A DNA stretch of 64,000 nucleotides from contig NC_133534.1 of NCBI RefSeq assembly GCF_048544455.1, positions 34,658,217 to 34,722,216 on the forward strand, written 5' to 3'. Positions within the stretch are counted from its first letter, which is position 1. Each line of letters starts with the position of its first letter. The position numbers and the translations under genes are program-made. Below are positions 35,537 to 48,400 of this stretch, in pieces. The DNA is from Silene latifolia (taxonomy: Eukaryota; Streptophyta; Magnoliopsida; Caryophyllales; Caryophyllaceae). Below the pieces are notes generated by a model, which did not search any database, was not told the origin of the DNA, and saw only the letters and a list, made by a program, of their open reading frames with translations.

Positions 35537-38500
35537 CTATGATTCCTGTAAGTGTTTGAACTCCTCACAGTCAGCTCCGACTTTACTCAAACTTGAGATG
35601 AGCTTTGGCACAATCTTGGCCAGCATCAATTTAAAACCAACAGATGTGGCATTAGCTTCACTTTTATCGGTCACCAAAGCATCCTCCGCCAGAGAGCCTA
35701 TCAGATAACCTTTCATATATGCATCACATGCCTTTAAGATATAATAGCCTCGCCGCTTGAAATGTTCTTCCACCAGATCTTCAAAGTCCTGGATGATTCA
35801 TATAGCACATTAGCCCCCAAAGTATGCCTAGTAGCAGTTACAAACCAAATTGCTCCTTTTTTTTTATACGAGTCGTTCTCACGTTCTAGGACACTTGGAT
35901 CTTTGATGTCTCCCAAAATATATAGTACAGTGAATGTTATCAAATGTACACTCGAATGAAACTATGAAAGTTTTTTTTTTTTTTTTTTTTCCCTGTGAAC
36001 TTCACGATTTAAGCTTCATAATTTTCTTCTTAAGTATAAACCAAAACACAAGGTAAAAAAAAGTAACATAAAAAGCAGAAGGAAATATACTATTTCTACG
36101 AAACTTCTCCTGAGCCCAACTAGTTAAGCAAATAAATTGAAGAAATATCGGTTCTAGAGACTAACTTAGAGCACCAGTTATCAACCTACCCATATCTTCA
36201 TAAGTTCATATATCATGGGACACATATCATATAGCTTTAGGCCTGATATCATCTAGATGAAGGAAACTAAAGTTGAAAGCTAAAATAAACAAGAGTATTT
36301 CAGTTACCTTTGGAGGCTTCCGTATAAGATACATTATTGTTTTGCAATTAAGCAAGAAAGTGTTCTCGTTGTATGACAAAGAGTTTTTCTCCCCCTCGGC
36401 CGTCCCGGCTTGCTTATCGTATCCAGCTTCATTAAAGTATGGCTTTGAGTTCAATACTAAGCCTTGTAGTGAAACCAAAACTTGAAGGATGCTTGAGGAT
36501 TTTGGGTCCCAGACCTCGTTTCCTCGTCCTGTCCAAGTGTTCAACAGACTAAGGCAAACTTTGCCTTCCTCGTACAAATTAGGGTTTATACGCCAACCTC
36601 CAGAGTGATAATGTGCTGACTGCAAAAGATATAGATGTATATTGTATACTACAAATTAGGGTGTTCACCAGTTTTGAAAACTTTTCATAATTTTAAGTCG
36701 GTTGATATGAGAATCAAAATTCCACAGGATATGGCAATTCATAGGAATTAGATTTTTTAGATAAATTTATGGGACCTTATAAAAAGTGTTTGGTTGCCAA
36801 TGTGGAATATGAACTCCACAGGAATTGAAATTACGCCACTAATAAAAAGAATCTACACTCACGGGAGGAACATGAGGATACTCTGGAGGAAGATGAAAAT
36901 CAAAGAAGAAAAGACCATCTTGATAAGGGGTTCCATAAGCTCCAACAATTACTGCTCTTAACAGATCCATCCGATCCTCATACACGCGCACATATATTCC
37001 ATCTAATCAGTAAGAGTGGTCAGTTAATCATCCATTAAAAATAGGTCAATCGTAATCCTGATGAGCATTTTCAGATAGAACATCACCTGGGAGGTTGTTC
37101 TGTAGAATGGTCCAATCTTGCTGAACTTTCTTTAGCCACTTTCTTTCATTGTTACTCTGACACCATTATTAAGACAGCGTATTAGCGTTATTATGACTAT
37201 GAAAACTATAACCAATGCCAGAGTTCAATAAATATCATTGAGTATATGAACAACATAATAAGCCAAACATAACCCAACCAGTGTTACTCGTCCTCGGTTA
37301 GAAGTATCATTGTACGTGTCAAATTGTCGAACTCGGTAATTTTATTAAAAATCCTCATGTTTTTGGATTAAGACGATGCGCCCAAGGCACGGGTACATAA
37401 GGTAATATGAAGAGCCCCAAAAAAAAAAAAAATTACAACAAAACAGGGTTCCACATGAAAACCTAATGATAAAAACTGTAAAAGTTTCAAGACGCTGGGA
37501 ATCACAGAAAAACGCCACCAAGCTCTAGTTAAAACAGAATATAGTGAATAACAAGCATTACCGGTATGTTGGCACCTAAGAAAAAATGGTCCACGGGATC
37601 CTTGGCAGTTTCAAAGCGCTTAAAGCTGTAGAAGTTACCACCAGAACGGGCCTCATTGGGCCTCAATTTACACGAGGCTTCTCCTTTATCCTTTTCAGAC
37701 GCAACTTCAACAGATACCTCTTCCTTGTCTGGTCCTGGAGGCACACTACCAATATTGACAACACTGGGATTTTGAGAGTTAGACGCATTAGAAGCTCTTC
37801 CATCAGAAGTATGTATTTCCTCCTCTGACTGCACTTCACTTTCTCCAGCGGATCCAGAATCCCCATGGCTGCGTCCACGAGTGAATATTCCAGAAGCTAT
37901 TCTAAGAAGTTCAAAGGCAAAACCAAACGGTCCTTTAACCCCTGAATTATTTTCTCTGACTGCTGGCTCAGGATTGGTTTCTGTGCCTTCAGGAGTTTGT
38001 TCCTAAATCCATGTACCAGTGTTTATTGGTGAAGTTAGGAAGTCAAGAATAACTGAGCATATCAATTTATTGACAAAGTGTACCACAAAGAATATATAAA
38101 AATAAATGTAACACACTTCTAAACCAGTAAGTCACTTTGGTCGCTCAACCATGATTACAATTGCCAAATGTTTAACCCAACTTTAAATTGCAATAACCAT
38201 TCATATTTCATGTAACTTTATCCTTCTATCTTCCCTTCCTATAAACCTTTTACTCCCCTCCATTTTACATGTACCTCATCTTACTATTAGAACCCATCGT
38301 TCCATCCGCACCTTAACGCACTGTAAAATGTCTTAGGTTCTTTGCCCATAGAACTACTCACATTTATTTTACAAGTTTCTCTCAAGTTGTTATCGTCTTC
38401 CCTTGTTCCCCACAATCCCACCTCTTGCCTCTTCTGCGTTGACAAGACCAAAACACACTACAAAGTCAATTCCAAAGTGCCGGTACCATTCCGGTAGAAC

Positions 38501-41430
38501 TAAAGCTGACAGTTAAAGCCATGTGAATACACGTGAGGGGAAGAGCGGAAGACTGAAACTTAACAGCCTGACCGTGTTTAAAATAATTCCGCTTATAAAA
38601 GTATAAGGGTCTAACAAACTTTTGCCTAGAATATTTATCACATAATGAAACATAACTAATTGGTTTCTCCCATCAAATTCTTTATGGGATTACCTATTAT
38701 GTCACCTTGGAACAAAACTACCTGGCGTGCAATCTCATTACTAGGCTGCATTAGAGTACTTGTGTTACAGCTCACATACGAAAGCATTATCCTAGGGCAC
38801 CTAAAGCTCCAAAATATTACATACTTTCTCCACCTAAGAAAACATCTTTCAAAATTCGTAAAGAAGGAAATAAATTTGTTCCATCTATAACCATAGTCAA
38901 CTGGAAGATAAACAACGGACCACATCTATAACAACAAAGCCTCAGTTCCAAAACGCATTGGGAATGATTACAGGAACCCAAGTAAAGTTCATAAGAAAGG
39001 AACAAGCAGTAAGAAAGTAAGAAAAGAATGACAGGAAGAGAATGAAGCTAGCTCGAAGGAACAGAAAAAAGGGAAGGATTATAGTTCATGCCCAAGATGG
39101 AAGATATACCACCAATAAACAACTGAGAAATTTTAAAAGGAACGAACCTTTTCTGCGTTGTCAAGGACACACATTTCATCATCCTCAAGAGTCTCCCAAC
39201 TAGCAGCGTCGCTATTCTCACTCCCACCAGCAACAGAATCGTCATCATCTCGACCAACAACATAAATTGCTTGCGGCCCAACCTGATACCAAACTAAAAG
39301 ACAAAGTTAATCAAGAATCAAAAGTCTTTGGTAAATCACACAATTAGCTCATTACACAATCCGTCAGAAATTCTAACAAATAAAAAGTGTACAAAAAAAT
39401 GGGGGTCAATACAAGCATAAGATGGTATATACCGTTGAAACCATTCCATCTGCCCATGTTACTTCAATATCACCATTTTTGAGGCCGGTAATATTTCCAA
39501 CCCAGGACAAGTCGGAGAATTCACTAGTAGCTTTCTTACCCAATGAACCTTCTTCAGCATTACAATCTATTACAGAGTTTTCCTTAGCATCATCTGTAAC
39601 ATTAGCCTTCATATGCTTTTCTCCAGAGTCAGAACATACCATTTCCAATGTGCTAACAACCGGGGACAAGCGAACAACTACATCCCCATAACAATAATCG
39701 TAATCAGGGTGCCCTTCGAGTTCATAAACACTAACAATTTCCTCTTTCTCAAATTCGCGAGGATCTTCTGGTTTAGCAACCTGCTTTAACCAATTTACAC
39801 ATGCCGTCTTCTCCTTTGCATCAACACCTCGAATAACACCCACTCGTCTGATTTCTGAGGCCTCTTCCTCCTCCTCATCTGCTGCTTTCTCTATCACATA
39901 TTGTTCAGCCACAAAGTCATGATCGCCCGGGCTTTCAATAGATATCAATGATGTGGAGTCCAATCCCTGCTCTAAGGTACCATCTTGCCATGCCACATCT
40001 ATTTTTGTATGACTGTTGACTATCAAAAGAGCTCTTTCAAAAGTCTGTTCCTTTTTCCCTGGTTTCTTCTCCCTTTTAACTACAACTTTTCGGTGTTTTT
40101 TGCGTTGAATATGCCAAGTTCCCTGGATACTGTTATTTGAGATAGGAAATGAACTACATGAACTTGATTTTGGCGATACATTGGTTAGCTCATTTCCATC
40201 AACGCTACCTGATGTGCCCACACCATCAAGATCGATAGATTCAGCAAGCTGATTTGATTCCTTTGGTTTGACCTCCTCTAAAGTATCCTCCACGTGAACA
40301 GCATCTGGTTCATGAAGTTGCAACTTGGATAAACTTTTATCCAAAGGAATGGACAATGACGGTGTGAACGATGGAAGAAAACACCAGTCACCAAGCTGCC
40401 AACTAGCATGACTAAAACAAGATAACAATTTTAAATTCTTAGGACTCTGCTCTTCATCTGGGGAAATCGAAGAGTCTGGCCCATACCCAGCAGAAGCTAT
40501 CCAGTGAACATATACAGACCCAACTGTGACCTTTATGACAGTAGCTTCTTGCCGCCGGTTGGCCTGGTTTGCTTTCCACCTTCCTGATAGCCACTGACCA
40601 TTTCTGAAAACCGAGGAGGAACTTGCCTTAACACGTTGACCAGGATGATACGGGCAGTGTCTATCTTCATGCAAATTACTTGCAATTGGCATGAGCTGTA
40701 TTGGCTCAGCCCCATTTATTTTACAGATAGAACCATCATCAAATAATACAGTCACATTATCAAGAACATCATCAACTCTACCCAGCCAAGGACCAGAAAC
40801 TACATAATCACCTATAGTAATATCCCTGACCCGTTTGACATCTCTGGAGGAAACACCCTTGACAATTGAACCATCAGGGGCTAATAAATCAACAGTCAAA
40901 TCAACATTCACCACAAGACCTATTTGCCCAGTGGGATCCAAGGCAGAGGCAACATAATCACCATGTAAGAAGGCCCTGTCTACTACTATTAATTCACTTC
41001 TGTGATGTGTGGTCTCAGAATCATCCATCCACAACACTCGAACCTGATCTGCAGTAAGAGAACCTCCTTCGCTGTCATCACTATCATCACTGCTCTCATC
41101 GTCTTCCCCATTTTCAGTACCGCCATCCTTTTCAATCCTTTCTATGCCTTCCTCTTCTCTCTTACCACCTTCATCCAAATCCATCGTATCAGCTGATTCA
41201 TCATCATCATTGTCGTCAGTCATATCACTCTCTGAATCGGAATCACCAGCAACTTCTATCACAACCCCAATTCGACTCCCATCAATATGCCTCACAACAT
41301 CCTCTCTATAAATATGGTTATCAGTTTGAGGACTCAAAAGATGATGTTCTTTAGCTTCATAGTCAGCACTACCTTCAATACTAACATCCCCACTCACAGA
41401 AGGATGTCCATCAGGTTGATCGGTTTCCAT
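35537..41430 (-). CDS. UBC23: Large E2 ubiquitin-conjugating enzyme, UBC23-like, 1115 aa
   Basis: Seven coding exons join in phase: 41430-39433, 39282-39148, 38002-37562, 37156-37087, 37002-36863, 36619-36308 and 35788-35537. All borders are GT/AG. The start METDQPDGH follows a splice acceptor in the 5' UTR. The N-terminal two thirds match the UBC23/UBC24 family: an acidic stretch, then SH3-like segments with HGDYVASALDPTGQIGLVV, VSGPWLGRVDDVLDNVTVLF and YHPGQRVKASSSSVFRNGQW. The C-terminal UBC domain contains EYPHVPP, then GGWRINPNLYEEGKVCLSLL with catalytic Cys near residue 950. The family moves ubiquitin from E1 to substrates and can act as an E2/E3 hybrid; UBC24 (PHO2) controls phosphate transporters. 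Overall pattern and length (Arabidopsis UBC23 is about 1100 aa) favour UBC23 over PHO2. Substrate unknown. Confidence 0.9.
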
Positions 41431-42640
41431 CTTAAACCTGCTGCAAAGTGTAAACCAACACAATCACGCTACTGAAGTAGAAACCACAACAAACAAGATA
41501 ACATACAACACAAAATCTAAGCCCTATTTCATTTACAATTTCACCATCCATATTCATAATGGCCTTGTTTGGATAGGGCATAAAGATGGATGGGGAGGGA
41601 AAAGGAGAGGGGAACGGAGCAATGATTTATCCTTCCAAATCCTCCCTATGGTGTAAGGATTTTGATTTGGCCTTGAAGGAGGAAAATGGATCTCTCCATT
41701 TACAACCCCACCATTTCTCTCCAACCCGACTTGTCAACCACTAAAGGAGATTCAACCCCTTCCTCCCCCCCCCCAATCCAATCGCCACACAGGCACACCC
41801 AAATAAAGGATAAATCTAAACAACATAGCTTCGTTCTACTAATCAGTTATATCGACTCTAGCAAAACATGTCTAAAACAAACTTCACACGGCTACTTGCC
41901 TACTTATCACTGACCACGGACATGTACACGTACATTTGACAGCCTCCCACCCCCTCCCCAAACCTCCACCATATGCACATCCTTAACAGAAGTAACGCAA
42001 CGGTGAAATACTCAGTCTTCCATGTTTTAAACAAAGACTTGAGTCAATTGCTATCATTATAATGAACCTTGACTCAAACCCATCTCTTGAATTAGTTTAA
42101 TAAGCGTAACCTATACCATTTCATCCCCTTTAATCACTTAAGATATACTTCAATAGTCCAATAATCACTTTTTTAATCTAAAATTTGGTCCTATCAATAC
42201 CATTTCATTAAAAGATAGAAAAGATTCCTGAAGCAACTCAAGAAAATGGAAACTAGCTCAAAAAGATCCAATCTTTACACCACCATTCCAAATATCATGC
42301 TATAAAACATCGAAAAAATTCAATCAAATTCAGAGAATCATGAACTAAACATACCCAAATGTCTAAATATCATTAAAGCGACAAACTTTATGTAATCAAC
42401 CAACCAAAAAAAACATTAATTCTTGATGAAATGAAAGAAAGAAAGAAACAATATAAATAAATAAGAATAATAAAATGAATGAAATATACCTGAGGATATT
42501 GGGAAAGTGGGTGAAGAAGAAGAAGAAGAATATTAGGGTAAACCGTGAAGGGATGAATGAAATTAACAAAACGAAGCTTGTGTGTGTGTTGTAAAGGGGA
42601 GCGGAGCTAAAAATGAAATCAACTAACACAAATGAAAGCT
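41431..42640 (-). other. 5' UTR of the UBC23-like gene with a 1.05-kb intron
   Basis: On the minus strand, CAATATCCTCAG|GTATATTTC gives a donor at 42489 and TTTACACTTTGCAG|CAGG an acceptor at 41441, ten bases before the ATG. Exon 1 is about 42640-42490 and includes a GAA-repeat leader. No miR399-type sites, the hallmark of PHO2 transcripts, were seen. The transcription start is not known. Confidence 0.65.
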
Positions 42641-43056
42641 TGGGCTATGTTTATGTTTAAGTTTATGTTTATGTTTACTTTCACCACCATTTACCGTTTA
42701 TACTTTATAGAATATCAAAAGAATATGATTATTTAATTTCAAAAAAAAAGAATACGATTATTTAAGTGCAAATTACTATTGTACCAATTGCCGTTTGTCA
42801 TTTCTCATTTTTCAACTTAGGCCGTGTTTTTTTTTTTAAGGTTGAAAGGTACTGAACTAAATTGAACTAGCAAAGTGTTAAATTGCACTGAAGTGAATGA
42901 AGTTGAACTGAACTTAATAGAGGTTGAACTAAATTAATGACCTGAAATTAAGTCATAAAGAACAAAGCCTTAATATTCTTAGGCTTATGAAGCAACTCTC
43001 TCTCCTCCATTTGGATGTCACTCGGACTCATTTGCATAATTTAACATATTATGACT
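42641..43056. other. Intergenic, upstream of the UBC23-like gene
   Basis: A/T-rich with no gene. It must contain the UBC23-like promoter, but I cannot point to a specific box with confidence. Confidence 0.4.
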
Positions 43057-43222
43057 TTTCTAACATGTGTCATTAGGGCACATGATAATAAACTAATTCG
43101 AATTTTCTAATATGTGCCCTTAGGACACATGATAATAAAACTAGGGAAATATTGTTGAGATATATCATGATAATGATAAATTAGGTTATTATCATGTGCC
43201 CTAAGAGCACACATGTTAGAAA
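43057..43222. repeat. Foldback repeat, MITE-like, 166 bp
   Basis: Left arm 43057-43091 (TTTCTAACATGTG...GGGCACATGATAATAA) pairs with right arm 43186-43222 with few mismatches. A third diverged copy lies between at 43103-43142. No target duplication was clear, so the transposon class is unassigned. Confidence 0.65.
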
Positions 43223-43396
43223 TCCGGTTATCGATGTAATCTTAAATTTTTTTTCCTACTTAACGTATTATCATGTACTATAAAGGCACAAGTTACAAAA
43301 ACCCTACCTATAATATATGATTTATTTATTTATTTATTTTTAAAAATTTATGTCATTAGTTAAAATGTCTTATTTCTATTTTATATTACCTCCAAT

Positions 43397-44265
43397 TAGA
43401 CTTGGTAAACAGGTTAATCGTGTCAGGTTTGGGTCAGGTCAATTTCGGGTTGTTAGGGTTCGGGTCGGAACTAACAGGTCAGGGTTAGAGTCATTTTTAG
43501 GTCAACTACTATCAATTTATTTATGAATAATAATCAATGTGCAATAGACCTGTCAAAATTCGACCCGACCCGGAAACCCGACCCGACCCGACCCGTTTTT
43601 TCAGGGTTACAAACCCGGTTTTTTCGACCCGCGACCCGTTTGACCCGAACCCGAAATGACCCGTTATTTTAGGGTCGAGACCCGACCAATCTGTCGACCG
43701 TTGGGTCAAAGGTAAATCAAGAATTTTATTAAAATATTAATATTTATATATTATATTTGAAAAAATAGTTAAAAAAGTATTTTTTTATTACTTAAAATTG
43801 CAAAAACAACTAAAAAGTTAATTTGATATAACTTTTATAATATTTAATAATAAAATAATTATTAAAAAAACTTTATTTTAATAATTATGTAAATATAATT
43901 AATGTAAACGTTGAATATCATTGAAATATTAATTTTAAATATGATTTACATTTTAAAAAAATATTTTTTTAATTTAAAAAATCGTTTAAAAAAGACGTTA
44001 GAAATTATTTCTTGACCCGTATTCTGACCCTAACCCGACCCGTGACCCGTATAACCCGACCCGTATTTGACCCGACCCGTATTCGACCCGACCCGTATTC
44101 TGACCCGACCCGTATGACCCGACCCGGGACCCGACCCGCCCGACCCGTTTGACAGGTCTAATGTGCAATAATAAACAGTTGGATGGGGTTACATCGAATC
44201 GAGTTCGGGTCAAACTCGGGTCTTGAATTCGGGTTATTCAAATCGGGTCAATTGTATCAGGTCTA
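43397..44265. mobile_element. Outer hAT-like MITE, 869 bp including a nested insertion
   Basis: It is flanked by the 8-bp duplication CCTCCAAT (43389-43396 and 44266-44273). The ends begin TAGACTTG and TAGACCTG on opposite strands. Subterminal GGGTC/GGGTT repeats fit hAT elements. It carries the second element at 43545-44160, so its own length was about 245 bp. No protein is encoded. Confidence 0.75.
43545..44160. mobile_element. Inner hAT-like MITE, 616 bp, nested
   Basis: Perfect 8-bp duplication ATGTGCAA (43537-43544 and 44161-44168). The ends are TAGACCTGTCAAA and its complement, over 13 bases. Both subterminal regions are dense arrays of GACCCG/CGGGTC. The centre is A/T-rich. No transposase is encoded. 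Confidence 0.9.
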
Positions 44266-44273
44266 CCTCCAAT

Positions 44274-44647
44274 CCATTTCAAACTACTCATTCCATTCTT
44301 AGGAATAAAATGTTTCACATGCGAATTTTATAGTTATATCTTCCTCTTTTATACTTATTCCATTACAACACTTATGATATCTTATATTTTTTTCTTAATT
44401 TTTTTTGAAAAAGTAGATGGATAATTTGAAATAGATTGAGAAAAACCTATAGTATTAGAAATCGTATCGGTCTCACCATCCGTTTGAATTTTCTGATTGA
44501 TTTCCTGTATTCCGGTTTTTTGTTTATCTTTTCCATTTTGGTGTGTCTTAAACAATTGTTTATCTTTTTATTTTAAGATTATTTTTGATAAGTAATTTGA
44601 TTATCCACACCCAATTTGGTTCACTTCTTATCTAATAATTGACCCCT
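44274..44647. other. Intergenic, nothing recognised
   Basis: A/T-rich sequence between the hAT elements and the copia element. No ORF, repeat or RNA gene is evident. Confidence 0.5.
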
Positions 44648-44863
44648 GATAAAAGCAGAAACTTAGAAGCACAGGAATTGATGAGTAATTGTTAATGATA
44701 TTAATCGAAATGGTACATATAACATATATACAACCCTAGCTCCAAGAAATTAGGCAACTAATCTCCTAGAAATATACACAATCAAATCTATTCCTAATAT
44801 ACAGCTAAAGGAATAACAAACATATAACAATCATTGACTAATAATATATACAATATCTTTTCA
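44648..44863 (-). repeat. 3' LTR of the minus-strand copia element
   Basis: From TGATAAAAGCAG to TATCTTTTCA on the + strand. The part from about 44676 on is nearly identical to 49325-49512. Confidence 0.75.
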
Positions 44864-44869
44864 CTCCTC

Positions 44870-45950
44870 CTCAAGTTGGAGCACTTGGTAGTCCAAATCC
44901 CAAGTTGCCCTAAAGATGGCCAAAAGCTTCGCCTTCTAATGCTTTCCTGAATAGGTCCGCAACTTGTTCCTTGCTCCGAATATGAAGTATATTAATCGTT
45001 TTGTTTACCAAGTATTTGTCGGACAAAATGGCAATCGATCTCAATGTGTTTGGTTCGATCGTGAAATACCGGATTTCTAGCTATGTGAAGAGCAGCTTGA
45101 TTATTACAAAATAAATTTATAAACTGTGTATGAAACACACCTAAAGACCCCAAGAAAGATTTTATCCAAACCAACTCACTTGTTACTGCCGCCATTGCGC
45201 GATATTCTGCTTCCGCCGTAGACTTTGCTACCATGACTTGTTTTTTTTTGCTCGCCAAGATACCGGTGATCCCCCCCAAAGAAATGAAATATCCACTCAA
45301 AGATCTTAGGGGTCGTTTGGTTCACTACTTAGAAATGGAATGGATTGGAATGAGAAACCATAGGAGTATGGGGTTCCAATTCCATACCTTACAAAACATG
45401 TTTGGTTCATTAAAAAAATAAACATGAAGGAATGGAGTTTGAATCCATGCGGAGGAGGTGGGTATGGGATTCCAAGGGGTTGGGGTGGAATGAGAATCCA
45501 TCAGGATTCTAACTCCATTCCAAAATACCCCAACCAAACATTAGAATGACTAGAATCCATTTCATTCCATTCCAAACCTTCCAACCAAACACCCCCTTAT
45601 TGTTAGAGGACAATTTGCATAATCCGAATCACAATAAGCCTCTAATTGTAAATTCGAATTGCCTTTGATAATAATCCCCTTGCTCGGGTCATTTTTAAAT
45701 ACCGAACAACACGCATTGCTCCGTCCCAGTGTTCTTTTCTTGGCTCATGGACGAACTGTGAGAGCACGTGCACTGCATACACAAGATCCGGTCGTGTGAT
45801 CGTCAAATAAACAAGTCTTCCCACGACCCTTCGATACTTCATCACATCTCTTAACAATTCGCCTTTTGCTAATGCTAGATTATGGTGCTGTTGTATTGGT
45901 GTGTGAACCGGCTTGGCTTGCGACATTCCTGCCTCCTCAATTATCCCTAA
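44870..45950 (-). pseudogene. Copia RNase H and C-terminal pol, interrupted by a MITE
   Basis: The right part (45642-45926) has the connection region (VHTPIQQHHN, then VVGRLVYLTITRPDLVYAV). The left part (44992-45300) has RNase H (KKKQVMVAKSTAEAEYRAMA and HDRTKHIEIDCHFV). The MITE at 45309-45596 lies between them at the conserved Asp-Tyr-Ala region. The frame is otherwise readable on both sides. Confidence 0.8.
45309..45596. mobile_element. Tourist-like MITE (PIF/Harbinger type), 288 bp
   Basis: Ends GGGGTCGTTTGGTT and, on the other strand, GGGGGTGTTTGGTT. It is flanked by TTA on both sides (45306-45308 and 45597-45599), the 3-bp target duplication of PIF/Harbinger elements. The interior is rich in GGAATGGA-type repeats. 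It encodes nothing. Confidence 0.85.
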
Positions 45951-47145
45951 AGCGTACTTCCTCGAGGAACAAATCCTTCGAACTTTGTGCTACCTCAATA
46001 CCCAAAAAATATTTAAGTCTCTCCAAATCTTTTATGCCAAATTGCTTATCAAGGTTGCGCTTGAACGATGCACATGCTTCACTATTATTACTCACTATCA
46101 CCATATCATCAACATATACAAGCACTTCAATAAAAATCCCGTCTTTGTTGCGGGTAAACAATAAATAATCCGCCCACGATTGAACAAAACAATAAGCTCG
46201 TAAAAGCTTTGAGAACCAATTATATGAAGCTTGTTTTAGACCATACAAGGATTTTTGCAATTTACATACCTTGTTGCGATTCTTCTTTTCGAACCCTTGT
46301 GGAATGCGCATGTAGACTTCCTCTTCTAAATCCCCGTGCAAAAATGCGTTGTTTACGCCCAATTGCTCAATCACCCAATTTTTAGCTGCTGCTACGGCTA
46401 ATAAGCATCGCACACTTGTCATTTTTGCCACTGGTGCATATGTCTCGTGATAGTCTATCCCTTCCACTTGGGTGAACCCTGGTGCTACGAGTCTCACTTT
46501 GTACCTTTCAACTGTCCCGTCTGCTTTATATTTTATTTTATAGACCCACTTGCATCCAATTGGTTTCTTCCCATGTTTTAAGGATACAATCTTCCAAGTT
46601 CTATTACTTTCAAGGGCATCGATCTCTTTACGCATTGCTTCTCTCCATTTCGAATTTTGTGCAGCCTCGAAGTAATGTTGTGGCTCTCGTGTCTCATCAA
46701 TTGCAGCCAAAAACTCTTTATGACTCCTAGAAAAACAATTAGTAACAACGTAATTGACTAAGGGATAGCGAGTACCTGGTCTTTTGGACTTTGTTTGAGC
46801 GGAATGATCGCTTCGTGACGTGGGGTTTATTATTTGAGTCGACTTGCAGCTGTAATCCTTGCGCCAATAAGGTTCAAATTTTTGTCGCGCCCCTCTGCCA
46901 AGCACCTCCTGTTCCGCCTCATTTGCTTCCTCACTGCCGTGACCAGTGTTGGTACCCACTGTTTCACTCCCCCTGCTTTCGTGAGTGACATTAGGGAGTC
47001 CATCATTGTCTACCTCATTGTCATACCACTCCTCTACTATTTGCTTATTATCATTAAGCATGGTATTTTCTTCATTTGAATTGGATTCTTCAAGAGTGTA
47101 AGGCAACTTGTGTTCGAAAAATTGGACATCTCTTGAAACAAACAA
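45937..47145 (-). pseudogene. Copia reverse transcriptase with a mutated catalytic Asp
   Basis: 402 codons. After an acidic linker come TWKIVSLKHGKKPIGCKWVYKIK-type motifs, ETYAPVAKMTSVRCLLAVAA, QLGVNNAFLHGDLEEEVYM and the YVDD box (LVYVDDMVIV). In motif A the catalytic Asp of QLDVNNAFLHG is replaced by Gly, which should abolish polymerisation even if the protein were made. The frame ends near 45937 by a frameshift before the RNase H. Confidence 0.85.
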
Positions 47146-47983
47146 CTTTTTTCACTTAAATCATATACTTTCTATCCCTTTTTATTGTGTGGGTATCCCA
47201 AGAATAAACACCGATTTCCTCTTCCCCGAATTTATCCCTTGTTCTATCCTTATTATGCACATAACAAAGACATCCGAACACCTTTATGCTATCAAAATGT
47301 GGTTTTTTTCCATGCAATAATTCATATGGTGTTTTCTAAAATGGGCGTAAGGGTTCTATTTATTAAGTATGCCACTGTTAACACACACTCGCCCCAAAAG
47401 GTAATGGGTAGATTGGCTTGGAAGTGTAATGCTCTAGCCTTTTCAAGGATATGTCGGTGTTTTCTCTAGACCCTTCCATTTTGTTGCGGAATGTCGGTGT
47501 TACTAGACCTGAAAATAATTCCTTCTTCTTCATAATAATATATCATTTGACCCAATAAGAGTTCCGGTCCATTATCACTTTGGATAACTTTAACACAAGT
47601 ATTGTATTGATTTTTAACCATGACAAAACACTCGTAGTGTCTCACCGACCTCTCCTTTGTGTTTCATCAAGTATACCCAAACATGTCTACTATGGTCATC
47701 AACAATCGTTAAAAAATAATGAGAATGCGATAGACTAGTCGTGCTATAGCCTCCCTAAATATCACAATGTATCAAACCGAATAAAAAAAAACACAACGTT
47801 TATTATTAAGCGAAAACAGAGTTCGGGTTTGTTTAGCCCTACAACATGCATCACAAACCTCACTAGAATTCCAAAACAATTTATTGCCAACCAAACTTGA
47901 AAAATGAAATAAAATGTTACTCGAAGGATGACCAAGCCTTGCACGCTATAATTTTGTCTCCTTTGAAATATCAACCTTTCTCG
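47146..47983 (-). pseudogene. Degraded copia integrase region
   Basis: Short fragments in several frames contain integrase-like words. No frame longer than about 100 codons survives. Position between protease and reverse transcriptase supports the call. Confidence 0.6.
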
Positions 47984-48400
47984 CTACAATTTCTGCTCCT
48001 TCTTGAAATAATAAACCCCGTCACGCGCATCACCCCGTCCAATCTCCGTCTTCATAGACCGGTCCTGCATAACACAAAAGTCGGAGTGAAACGTTATTAC
48101 GCAATCATTTTCCCGAATTAGTTGCTCTATCAAAATTAAATCGCATTGCAAAGTTGGGACATAAAGAACATCTTTTAGGATGAAATTGTCGCTCAAAACG
48201 ACTTCACCGTGGTCCGTCGCTTCCACCTCTCTTCCATCGGGCAACCCTACAATCGATTTCCTCATTTTTCGAATATTACTCAAACATCCCCGTCGCCCTG
48301 TCATATGGTGAGAACACCCACTGTCAATGAGCCATTCAACATTAATATTGTCACTCATACCTATTAGTTTATAGCTACCTTCCGGACTCGACGCTAACAT
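47984..48400 (-). pseudogene. Copia protease and pre-integrase region
   Basis: 138 codons. The active-site motif is WLIDSGCSHHMTG, followed by the usual beta-rich segment (VEATDHGEVVLSDNFILKDV and VLYVPTLQCDLI). Cleaved from gag by a frameshift near 48400. Confidence 0.8.

Noticed and set aside
41431-42640. The E2 gene as PHO2/UBC24
   Set aside because: No miR399-type target sites were seen in the 5' UTR, and the protein length and N-terminal motifs match UBC23 better.
43545-44160. GACCCG arrays as a satellite repeat
   Set aside because: The 8-bp duplication and inverted ends show they belong to a single MITE, not an independent array.
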